From assembly GCF_012224145.1 (NCBI RefSeq), contig NZ_CP041030.1, forward strand, positions 62,001 to 126,000: DNA of 64,000 nucleotides, written 5' to 3'. This stretch comes from Francisella sp. LA112445. Its GTDB lineage: Bacteria; Pseudomonadota; Gammaproteobacteria; Francisellales; Francisellaceae. How positions within the stretch are numbered: position 1 is the first letter of the stretch; every line of letters begins with the position of its first letter. A program made the translations under genes and the position numbers. Of this stretch, positions 17,481-25,182 are shown in pieces. The notes below the pieces were generated by a model. It did not search any database, was not told where the DNA came from, and saw nothing but the letters and a program-made list of their open reading frames with translations.

Positions 17481-18682
17481 TTTAGCGTAGGAAGTAAATC
17501 AAAAGAACTAAAAATTTGTAAAGAAATTATAACAATCGCGATAGCTACTATAACTATAGTTATCGCCGATGTCATTACAAAATCTTTTTTCTTACGATAG
17601 TTGATTATCCAAAGCATCATTACAGGTAGAGCAACCTGTAAAATAGCAACAAAAATACTTGCGTAACCTAAAGCTGATTTAAATCCATCAGGATATATAA
17701 TTGCGTAAAGATATGCTGGTAAGAATGTAATTATAAAAGCTAGAATTTTATGTTTGTGTAAATTCTTTGAGATTCTATATGTACTACGGTTAAAGTCAAA
17801 TAGTCCTAATGCTACACCTAAGAATGAAGTTGCTAAAGCAAAAAATCCAAATAGGAATGATATTGTAGAGATATAGCCAGAAGTTCCTTCAAAATGAGTA
17901 ACTATCACAGATGTTATTTCTCCAGATTCTTTGCCTAAAATACCTGTAGGTGTCGCTACAGGTAAAGATCCAAGAGTTGCAAATATCCAAAGTAGATAGA
18001 TGACTAAAGGAACTGAACTACCTAATATAATTGCTTGGCGCAGAGAGCTTCTATTTGAGCCAACGTAGGTTCTAAGAGTTGGAACAATATGATGAAAGCC
18101 AAAGGAAGTTAAAAGGATTGGAAAGGCAGCCCAAATAAAATTTGGATTTTTAATTTGATAACTTAGATGATCAGTTGAAATGTGAGGAACTAATACGGCA
18201 ATTAGTAAAAAGAATGCTAGAAGCTTACCTGTTAACATAAGTTTATTAACATGATCAACCACTCGAGTGCTAATATAGATAAATACTCCAAGTATAAGTA
18301 TAAAAATAATACCGGTGAACTTTTCAGAGAGGCTGATATCTAAGCTACTTAGTGTTGTTGATAATAATGATCCTCCACCAACTGTATAGGCCGCGACAAG
18401 AGAGTAAAGTAGTAAAACATAGCAGATCCATACTATTGCAACACCAATGGGACCAAGAGTTTTACTTGTCATCTCTATAAAGTTTGAGCCATCATCCATT
18501 TTTAAGTTTACTTCGGCTAGGACTAAAGCCGTAAATGTCATTAGGGCCCAAATACAAATAATCAAAATAGAGCCAATAAAGAAACCACAACTAGCAACTG
18601 TCGCTGGGATAGCTAACATTCCAGCTCCGATACAAGTGCCAGATATAATCATTGCGGCACCAAATTTTCTTGATAAAATCAT
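17477..18682 (-). CDS. Aromatic amino acid permease (TyrP/Mtr/TnaB type)
   Basis: 401 residues, about 11 transmembrane segments. The N-terminus GAAMIISGTCIGAGMLAIPA is the unwound first helix signature of the hydroxy/aromatic amino acid permease family. TSFGFHHIVPTLRTYVG is another family motif. It is a proton-driven importer of tyrosine or tryptophan in the inner membrane; the choice between these is not decidable here. It reads divergently from rsmG with about 108 bp between. It overlaps the stop of the convergent DUF1275 gene. Confidence 0.88.
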   Translation of the reverse strand: MILSRKFGAAMIISGTCIGAGMLAIPATVASCGFFIGSILIICIWALMTFTALVLAEVNLKMDDGSNFIEMTSKTLGPIGVAIVWICYVLLLYSLVAAYTVGGGSLLSTTLSSLDISLSEKFTGIIFILILGVFIYISTRVVDHVNKLMLTGKLLAFFLLIAVLVPHISTDHLSYQIKNPNFIWAAFPILLTSFGFHHIVPTLRTYVGSNRSSLRQAIILGSSVPLVIYLLWIFATLGSLPVATPTGILGKESGEITSVIVTHFEGTSGYISTISFLFGFFALATSFLGVALGLFDFNRSTYRISKNLHKHKILAFIITFLPAYLYAIIYPDGFKSALGYASIFVAILQVALPVMMLWIINYRKKKDFVMTSAITIVIVAIAIVIISLQIFSSFDLLPTLN

Positions 18683-18790
18683 ATTATATGCATCATCTTT
18701 GAGATTTATAAAATTTTAAATCCCAACTATTTTTTTTAAGGCTTATAATATAACTTATTATAGCTTATATGAAAATTATATTTCTAGAAA

Positions 18791-19408
18791 ATGGATATGA
18801 ATAACAAAATTAAACAAGCTTTGACTGAATTGGATATTCAAGCTAATGAAACACAGATTAGTTTATGGATAGATTATCTAAAATTATTAGAGAAATGGAA
18901 TAAAGTCTATAATATGACGGCAATCAAGAATATTGAAGATATGTTGGTCAAACATTTATTTGATAGTTTAGCTGTTGCTAAGTATCTAAAAGGTTCATCA
19001 ACTATAGATGTTGGCACTGGAGGTGGTTTGCCTGGAGTGGTGCTTGCTATTTTATACCCAAATCATCAATTTACACTAGTTGATAGTGTTGGTAAAAAGA
19101 TTATGTTTCTTAAAAATGTCAAAAAATCCTTAAATTTAAGTAATATAAATCCTGTCAATTGTAGAGTTGAAGATTTAGAGGGGAATTTTGATAATATTAT
19201 CTCACGAGCATTTAGTTCAGTTGATACCTTTTATGAGTTATGTAAGCAATTTTTAACAAATGATAATCAAATGTTAGCAATGAAAGGTCCTGACTTAGAA
19301 GAACAAAATCTAGCAACACTACCATTAGATGCACAAAAAATTAAAATAAAAGTACCTTTCTTAAAAGCTGAAAGAAATCTAATTGTAATGAGAAAAAAAG
19401 ATGCTTGA
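18791..19408 (+). CDS. rsmG: 16S rRNA (guanine(527)-N7)-methyltransferase
   Basis: 205 residues. SAM-dependent methylation of G527 in 16S rRNA. Motifs are WNKVYNMTAIK, HLFDSLA, the SAM loop DVGTGGGLPGVVLAI and VDSVGKKIMFL, all typical of RsmG (GidB). A TATAAT at 18744-18749 inside an AT-rich palindrome precedes the gene and is a likely promoter. The start could also be the ATG at 18797. The stop overlaps yggS by 8 bp, indicating cotranslation. Confidence 0.95.
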   Translation: MDMNNKIKQALTELDIQANETQISLWIDYLKLLEKWNKVYNMTAIKNIEDMLVKHLFDSLAVAKYLKGSSTIDVGTGGGLPGVVLAILYPNHQFTLVDSVGKKIMFLKNVKKSLNLSNINPVNCRVEDLEGNFDNIISRAFSSVDTFYELCKQFLTNDNQMLAMKGPDLEEQNLATLPLDAQKIKIKVPFLKAERNLIVMRKKDA

Positions 19409-20072
19409 TAAAGATTATATAAAAGAGGCTTTTACAACTATTAATCAGAATATAGCTAACCATGCAAACTTACTTGCAGTAAGTAAGTATCAGTCACTAG
19501 AAAAAATAAAATATCTAGCAGGTTTAGGGCAAAAAGATTTTGGTGAAAACTATTTTCAAGAGCTTGAGCAAAAAGCTCAGCAACTTCCTAATCTAAGGTG
19601 GCACTTTATAGGATCTTTGCAGTCACGGAAAATAAAGCATATAGTCAAATATGCTAACTCGATACAGAGTGTCGAGAAAGTAGAACATCTTGAGAAGATA
19701 AATAAATCAGCGTGTCAGTTAGACAAGGTAATAGATGTATATTTGCAAATAAATATCGATGATGATCCTAATAAGTCAGGATTTAAGTCTTCTCAATATA
19801 AAGAAGTTATCGAGTGTGTTGAAAGATCAAATGATTTAACTGGAGTAAAAATAGTTGGGCTAATGTGTATTCCTGCTAAGTCAGAACTACCTGAAGGAAG
19901 TTTTAAAAAAATGAAAAATTTTTTTGATTTAGTTAATTCGAAGCTTTCTCAAGATTTACGACTAGATAGGCTATCTATGGGTATGAGTGCTGATTATGAA
20001 GTAGCTATAAAGTATGGGAGTACCGATGTGCGGATTGGAAGTAGTCTATTTGGTAAAAGAGATGTTAAATAA
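19401..20072 (+). CDS. yggS: PLP homeostasis protein (YggS/PROSC family)
   Basis: 223 residues, single-domain PLP-binding TIM barrel. AVSKYQ carries the Schiff-base lysine near the N-terminus. FGENYFQE, WHFIGSLQSRKIK, QINIDDDPNKSGF and LSMGMSADYEVAI are standard. The family balances free PLP and amino acid pools rather than catalysing a defined reaction. It overlaps rsmG and is probably cotranscribed. It is convergent with the downstream LysR gene. Confidence 0.93.
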   Translation: MLDKDYIKEAFTTINQNIANHANLLAVSKYQSLEKIKYLAGLGQKDFGENYFQELEQKAQQLPNLRWHFIGSLQSRKIKHIVKYANSIQSVEKVEHLEKINKSACQLDKVIDVYLQINIDDDPNKSGFKSSQYKEVIECVERSNDLTGVKIVGLMCIPAKSELPEGSFKKMKNFFDLVNSKLSQDLRLDRLSMGMSADYEVAIKYGSTDVRIGSSLFGKRDVK

Positions 20073-20090
20073 TTTTCTTTGAAAAACATT

Positions 20091-20990
20091 TCAGATATTA
20101 GATAGAATTTCACTATTTATAACTAAGTTGACAAACTCTCTTATTTTAGGTTGGACAAATTTATTTTTTGGATAATATATAAACAACTCCTGTTCATTAG
20201 CAAATTCATTAGGTAATATTTCGACTAATCTACCTTCTTCTAGCTCTTTTCTTATTATATACTCATGAAATTGTGCTATGCCCATACTATCTAAGACACA
20301 TTCTTTTATAAACTCTGTACTATCAGCAGATATTATAGGTTTACTAATATTAGTTTTAATACTATTTTTAGTATTTACTAAAAGAGTTGCCCTAGAGAGA
20401 TGAGGTATAATAATATGATTAGATAAGTCCTCTAAATTCTTAGGGACTCCTCTTTCTTTAAGATAGTTAGGACTTGCACATAAAACATATCTCGTTTTTG
20501 CAATTCTGCGTGCAATAATATCTTCAGGGGGAGGCCAGTTAACTCCTAGAACAATATCCGCTTCTTGAGTTTTAAAATCAGGTAATTTTTCTTCAACGCT
20601 CACTTCTATTTTAACTTTAGGAAAGTTTTTTGAATATTGCTTTATGAGTTTTAAAAGAATCTTTCGAGCAAAGAATGGTTTAGTACTTATCCTTAATATT
20701 CCAGACGGCTCACTATGAAATGATTCTGCTAGGTCTCTCACTTTCATTATTTCATGTTGTAGATTAGCACAGTATTCAAATAGAATTTTCCCCTCATGGG
20801 TAAGAGACAGTGTCCTTGTTGTGCGATTTATTAAATCAACTTTTAGCTCTTTCTCAAGAAGCTTTATCGAGTGACTTATTGCGGCTTTTGTAACTCCAAG
20901 GACTTTTGCAGTGTTTGTAAAACTTCCATGTAAAACGAGCTCATGGAAAACCTCAAATAGAGAAATAGGTATTTTTTTATAATCTTTCAT
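20091..20990 (-). CDS. LysR-type regulator, likely controlling adjacent MFS exporters
   Basis: 299 residues with a canonical LysR N-terminal winged helix. FHELVLHGSFTNTAKVLGVTKAAISHSIKLLEKEL occupies about residues 10-45, followed by the dimerisation helix and two effector-binding lobes. It is divergently arranged with the first Bcr/CflA-type exporter across a 100-bp gap, the classical layout in which a LysR protein controls its neighbour. The shared region carries an inverted-repeat-like ACTTAAGTT element. The same DNA is repeated upstream of the second exporter, so both are likely targets. Confidence 0.9.
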   Translation of the reverse strand: MKDYKKIPISLFEVFHELVLHGSFTNTAKVLGVTKAAISHSIKLLEKELKVDLINRTTRTLSLTHEGKILFEYCANLQHEIMKVRDLAESFHSEPSGILRISTKPFFARKILLKLIKQYSKNFPKVKIEVSVEEKLPDFKTQEADIVLGVNWPPPEDIIARRIAKTRYVLCASPNYLKERGVPKNLEDLSNHIIIPHLSRATLLVNTKNSIKTNISKPIISADSTEFIKECVLDSMGIAQFHEYIIRKELEEGRLVEILPNEFANEQELFIYYPKNKFVQPKIREFVNLVINSEILSNI

Positions 20991-21053
20991 TGTTTAAAAA
21001 AAGTGAACTTAAGTTAACTATATAATCAATTGTAAAATAATTTTTTTAGTTTA
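20991..21053. promoter_or_regulatory. Putative LysR operator/promoter, copy 1
   Basis: It begins at the LysR start codon with TGTTTAAAAAA. It continues with AACTTAAGTTAAC and then AATTGTAAAATAATTTTTTTAG. ACTTAAGT is a perfect 8-bp palindrome (21007-21014), and a -10-like TATAAT overlaps at about 21020. The same order of elements recurs at 22457-22521. Confidence 0.6.
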
Positions 21054-21090
21054 TCATGTGATTTTTTAAATTAATTTCAAAGTCCAGAAA

Positions 21091-22263
21091 ATGAGAAATT
21101 ATAAAATAATAATTTTATTAAGCTATATTGGTCTTGCAAGTGGTTCAGCTGCTATTCTTAATCCTGCATTACCATATATTACAAGAGAATATGGTTTATC
21201 TAAAGGAGCTGTTGAATGGATTGTGACAGCTTTTTTGATAGGGTATGTTGTAGGGTTAATAATATATGGACCTATAGCAAAGAAATATGGTGGAGCAAAA
21301 ACACTAAGAATAGGTATGATCATAAATATCATAGGAATAATAATATGTCTATTGGCATCAAAAGATTCATCTATGTTTATGCTGGCTACAGGAAGGTTTG
21401 TAACGGCTGTGGGAGCCTCTGCTGGACTAGCATGTGTCTTTCTTATACTAAATCAATCGCTTGCGCCTCATAAAGTGAAATTCGCCTTATCTTTTGCAAC
21501 GGTCTCTTTTACTTTAGCAATAACAATAGCTACATTAATAGGGGGAGTAATTACTACTTATAGCTATTGGAGTTATTGTTTTTATGTATTATTATTACAA
21601 GCCGTGATAATGTTTGGTATGAGCTTCTTATATGAAAATAAAAAAGATGCTGGATATGATCTTAAAGTATCAGCTATTGTTGGTGGATATCTAGAAGCTT
21701 TTAAAAGCTATAAACTAATAGTTTTCTCATTGGCAATAGGTTCTATGTCTGTCTTTAGTTATTGCTATTCTGCATCTGGGCCTTTTATGGCTCACTCTTT
21801 ATTTAACTTTAGTAGTGCAGAATATAGTATTTGGACTTCTATGACTATGATAGGAATTTTATCTGGATCGATAATAATAGCTAAAATAATAAATAAATAT
21901 GAAAGTGAAAATATACTTATTATTGCTTTGATTTGTCTAATTATTTTGATTGTAGTTTTGGCTGTGTTAAAGGTTGCTAATAGTCTTACGCCAGTAATAT
22001 TTTTTGTATTGATAACTTTAATGTACTTTGTATGTAATTTTATATTTCCTACGGGGTCACATATCGCATCAAATGCGATTGAGTGTAAGGCGAATGGTTC
22101 GGCAGCTATGAATTTTATAAATATGTTAACAGCTGTTGTAGGAGTAACTGCGATGGGATATGTACCATTTGAGTATATTTGGAGTTTCCTATTATTATCA
22201 GCTATATTACCTGTTGTATGTTTAGTATTAATTGCAATTAATAAAAGAATATCTCAATCATAA
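21091..22263 (+). CDS. Bcr/CflA-like MFS exporter, copy 1
   Basis: 390 residues, 12 predicted helices. ILNPALPYITREYG and EWIVTAFLIGYVVGLIIYGPIAKKYGGAKTLRIG contain the MFS motif A region as seen in the drug/H+ antiporter family with 12 helices. The late sequence FPTGSHIASNAIECKANGSAAMNFIN is shared with the next two genes. Likely a proton-driven efflux pump for a small amphipathic compound; substrate unknown. It is regulated in all likelihood by the divergent LysR protein. It is the first of three tandem paralogues. Confidence 0.88.
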   Translation: MRNYKIIILLSYIGLASGSAAILNPALPYITREYGLSKGAVEWIVTAFLIGYVVGLIIYGPIAKKYGGAKTLRIGMIINIIGIIICLLASKDSSMFMLATGRFVTAVGASAGLACVFLILNQSLAPHKVKFALSFATVSFTLAITIATLIGGVITTYSYWSYCFYVLLLQAVIMFGMSFLYENKKDAGYDLKVSAIVGGYLEAFKSYKLIVFSLAIGSMSVFSYCYSASGPFMAHSLFNFSSAEYSIWTSMTMIGILSGSIIIAKIINKYESENILIIALICLIILIVVLAVLKVANSLTPVIFFVLITLMYFVCNFIFPTGSHIASNAIECKANGSAAMNFINMLTAVVGVTAMGYVPFEYIWSFLLLSAILPVVCLVLIAINKRISQS

Positions 22264-22577
22264 TTATTTATGTTTAGGTTTTATGAAAAGTTTTAAATAT
22301 CTACTTATTTGTTTTTAATTTTTTATAAGAGCCTTTATTTTGCTCCTTATTCTTTATATTGGATCAGCCATTTGTAATGGCTTATAGCAACGTTAAGATA
22401 TGACAAAAGCATTTTAAAGCTTAGGATAATTAGAGGTATTTATAATTTATCTTACAATTGTTTAAAAAATCTAAACTAAAGTTAATTATTTAATATATTG
22501 TAAAATATTTTTTTTAATTTAGTATATATTCCATCATCGTAAAAATAAATAAACATAATAAACAAAAGAGAATAAAA
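22264..22577. other. Intergenic region between exporters 1 and 2
   Basis: No gene is seen. It holds a perfect short hairpin GCCATT-TGT-AATGGC (22367-22381) not followed by a T-run. A weaker imperfect hairpin lies around 22327-22350 (AAGAGC...GCTCCTT). The repeated operator/promoter block occupies 22457-22521. Confidence 0.6.
22457..22521 (+). promoter_or_regulatory. Putative LysR operator/promoter, copy 2
   Basis: It matches copy 1 base for base over long stretches: ATTGTTTAAAAAA, AACTAAAGTTAA, TTTAAT, ATTGTAAAATA and a run of eight T. The palindrome is slightly degraded (ACTAAAGT). Conservation outside coding DNA implies either a recent duplication of the gene with its control region or selection for common control. 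Confidence 0.6.
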
Positions 22578-23729
22578 ATGAAAAACTATAAAATAATAAT
22601 TCTATTAAGTTATATAAGTATTGCTAGTGCTTCGGCAGTTATTATAAACCCTGCATTACCAAATATTGCTAAAGGGTTTGGGATATCTACTGGTGCAGTT
22701 GAGTGGTTAGTGAGTGTTTTCCTTATAGGATATGTTGCAGGTCAAATAATATATGGACCAATTGCAAAAAAATATGGAGATGCTAAAACACTACGAATTG
22801 GGATGATTATAAATATCATTGGTATACTAATTTGTTTACTATCTTCGTCTATGTCTATGTTACTTATAGGAAGATTTGTAACAGCTATAGGAGCATCAGC
22901 GGGGCTGGTGTGTACATTTATTATAATAAATAACTCTCTTTCTCCTCATAAAGCTAAGTTAGCCTTATCTTTTGCAACTATATCTTTTGCAATATCATTA
23001 ACGCTAGCAACATTAATAGGAGGTTTAATCAGTGCTTATACTCATTGGTACTACTGTTTTTATGTATTATTGTTACAAGCTGTGATAATGTTTGGAGCAA
23101 GTTTTTTATATGATAATAAAAAAGACTTTAGCTTTGATTTGAAAGTATCTACTATTATTGATGGCTATAAAAATGCTTTTAGTAACTTCAAATTAGTAGT
23201 GTTTGCGATGACATTAGGGGTTATGACAGTTTTTAGCTATTGTTACTCTGTAGCAGGTCCTTTTATTGCTCATAATATGTTCAGTTTTAATAGTGCGCAA
23301 TATAGTTTGTGGACTTCTATGACAATTGTAGGAATTATATCAGGATCAATGTTGATTGCTAAAGTAATAAATAAGCATGATAGTCATAGAATACTTATTG
23401 TAGCTTTAGTTTGCTTTTTTGCCTTGCTTATAGTTACAGCAGGATTAAAAATGGCTAATGAGATTACACCATTGGTATTCTTTGTACTAATAACGTTGAT
23501 GTATTTTGTATGTAATTTTATATATCCTACAGCTTCTCATCTAGCATCTAATGCGATTGAGTGTAAATCAAATGGATCAGCAGCAATGAATTTTATAAAT
23601 ATGTTAACAGGTGTTATAGCGGTCTCTATAATGGGGTATATACCTTTTGAATATATTTGGAGCTTTTTGTTAATGTGTGCAATACTTCCAGTTATTTGTT
23701 TTGTATTAATTATTTATAATAAGTTTTAA
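22578..23729 (+). CDS. Bcr/CflA-like MFS exporter, copy 2
   Basis: 383 residues, 12 helices, closely similar along its whole length to the genes before and after. It shares MKNYKIIILLSYISIASASA with copy 3 and IIYGPIAKKYGDAKTLRIGM with copy 1. It is probably an efflux pump like its neighbours. The upstream DNA repeats the copy 1 control region, including the LysR-type element, so coordinated induction is expected. A consensus-like AAAAGAGAA ribosome site precedes the ATG. Confidence 0.88.
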   Translation: MKNYKIIILLSYISIASASAVIINPALPNIAKGFGISTGAVEWLVSVFLIGYVAGQIIYGPIAKKYGDAKTLRIGMIINIIGILICLLSSSMSMLLIGRFVTAIGASAGLVCTFIIINNSLSPHKAKLALSFATISFAISLTLATLIGGLISAYTHWYYCFYVLLLQAVIMFGASFLYDNKKDFSFDLKVSTIIDGYKNAFSNFKLVVFAMTLGVMTVFSYCYSVAGPFIAHNMFSFNSAQYSLWTSMTIVGIISGSMLIAKVINKHDSHRILIVALVCFFALLIVTAGLKMANEITPLVFFVLITLMYFVCNFIYPTASHLASNAIECKSNGSAAMNFINMLTGVIAVSIMGYIPFEYIWSFLLMCAILPVICFVLIIYNKF

Positions 23730-23809
23730 ATCAATTTATTTTTCTAACTAAACTTCTTAACTTTCCTTAAAATTATTTGAGATAAATAAAATAGTCTATC
23801 TATTGAAGT

Positions 23810-23914
23810 ATGCTTACTAAAGCATTTCCTTCAAAACATATTGTCCATAATTAGTTATAAATTGGCTACATTGTGATATTTTGGTTTAAAAGATTGTTAT
23901 AGAATAGAACAATC
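23810..23914 (+). promoter_or_regulatory. Two short palindromes upstream of exporter 3
   Basis: ATGCTT-ACTA-AAGCAT (23810-23825) is a perfect 6-bp hairpin and may end exporter 2 transcripts. GATTGTT (23892-23898) and AACAATC (23908-23914) form a perfect 7-bp inverted repeat with a 9-bp spacer, the shape of a dimeric repressor site. Neither resembles the LysR elements upstream of exporters 1 and 2, so exporter 3 may be controlled differently. Confidence 0.5.
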
Positions 23915-23956
23915 ATCTTATAACTAAATATTATAGAGATATAAAATGGAGACAAT

Positions 23957-25117
23957 ATGAAAAATTATAAAATAGCAATCTTATTAAGTTATATAAGTAT
24001 AGCGAGTGCCTCAGCAGTTATTATAAACCCTGCTTTACCTCAAATTTCTAGTCAGTTTGGTTTAACGAATGGTGCTGTTGAGTGGTTGGTGAGTATCTTT
24101 CTTATAGGATATGTTATAGGCCAAATAATATATGGACCAATAGCAAAGAAATATGGTGACTCTAATACACTAAGAATAGGAATGATCATAAATGTAATTG
24201 GCCTTATAATTTGTTTATTAGGTGCAACAAATTCGTCTATGTTGATGTTGCTTATCGGAAGATTAATAAGTGCTATAGGAGCATCAGCTGGGCTGGTATG
24301 TACTTTTATTATATTAAATAACTCTGTTGCACCACATAAGGCAAAGGTATCCTTATCTTTCGCGACAGTGTCTTTTGCGATATCTTTAACATTAGCTACG
24401 CTAATAGGAGGGTTGATTACTACATATAGCCATTGGAGTAACTGTTTTTATGTATTGCTACTACATGCTGTAATAATGTTTGGTCTAAGTTTCTTGTATG
24501 AAAATAAAAGAGACTTTGATTTCAATTTGAGAGTATCAGCTATTATTGAAGGATATTTAGAGGCCTTTAGTAGTTTTAAATTAGTTGTTTTTGCATTAAC
24601 GCTAGGAGTGATGTCTTTGTTTAGTTATTGTTACTCTGCAGCAGGTCCGTTTATAGCACATCATATATTTAACTTTAATAGTGCTCAGTATAGTATATGG
24701 ACTTCTATGACAATTATAGGAATCTTATCTGGAGCAGTAGTAGCTGCAAAGATAATAAATAAATATAAAAGTGAAAGTATACTTCTTGTAGCTTTAGTTT
24801 GTCTTATTATCTTAATTGTTATTTTGGGAGTATTAAAAGTAACTGGAAACGTCACTCCAATTGCATTCTTTGTAATAGTAACTTTAATGTACTTTGTATG
24901 TAACTTTATATTTCCTACAGGATCACATATCGCTTCAAATGCAATTGAGTGTAGATCAAACGCATCAGCAGCGATGAACTTTATAAATGTGTTAGCTGCA
25001 GTTGTGGGTGTTGCAGTAATGGGCTATATGCCATTTGAGTACATTTGGAATTTTATGCTGATATCTGCAATACTTCCAATAGTTTGCTTTGTAATTATTC
25101 TTTGTAAGAAATTCTAA
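23957..25117 (+). CDS. Bcr/CflA-like MFS exporter, copy 3
   Basis: 386 residues and 12 helices, the third tandem paralogue. The ATG is preceded by GGAGA. It keeps the same motif A (IIYGPIAKKYGDSNTLRIGM) and the same FPTGSHIASNAIEC segment in helix 10. Unlike copies 1 and 2, its upstream region lacks the conserved LysR-type block and has a different palindrome. An 8-bp hairpin terminator follows, shared with the convergent glycosidase-like gene. Confidence 0.88.
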   Translation: MKNYKIAILLSYISIASASAVIINPALPQISSQFGLTNGAVEWLVSIFLIGYVIGQIIYGPIAKKYGDSNTLRIGMIINVIGLIICLLGATNSSMLMLLIGRLISAIGASAGLVCTFIILNNSVAPHKAKVSLSFATVSFAISLTLATLIGGLITTYSHWSNCFYVLLLHAVIMFGLSFLYENKRDFDFNLRVSAIIEGYLEAFSSFKLVVFALTLGVMSLFSYCYSAAGPFIAHHIFNFNSAQYSIWTSMTIIGILSGAVVAAKIINKYKSESILLVALVCLIILIVILGVLKVTGNVTPIAFFVIVTLMYFVCNFIFPTGSHIASNAIECRSNASAAMNFINVLAAVVGVAVMGYMPFEYIWNFMLISAILPIVCFVIILCKKF

Positions 25118-25149
25118 AATAAATAATATACTTAACTATTATTGAGAAC

Positions 25150-25168
25150 TACTCTTTTTTAAAGAGTA
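25150..25168. terminator. Bidirectional hairpin terminator
   Basis: TACTCTTT, loop TTT, AAAGAGTA: a perfect 8-bp stem between two convergent genes, 33 bp after exporter 3 and 15 bp past the glycosidase-like stop. It is AT-rich, so terminator strength is uncertain. Confidence 0.6.
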
Positions 25169-25182
25169 TACATTAAAAAGAT

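Noticed and set aside
21216-21473. 85-codon plus-strand frame within exporter 1
   Set aside because: Off-frame to a clear MFS protein, rich in Tyr/Asn/His/Cys, no ribosome site.
22367-22381. Rho-independent terminator after exporter 1
   Set aside because: The stem GCCATT/AATGGC is perfect but is not followed by a T-run, so terminator function is not claimed.
23810-23825. CRISPR-like or repeat-array unit
   Set aside because: A single short hairpin with no second copy; no regularly spaced repeats exist anywhere in the window.
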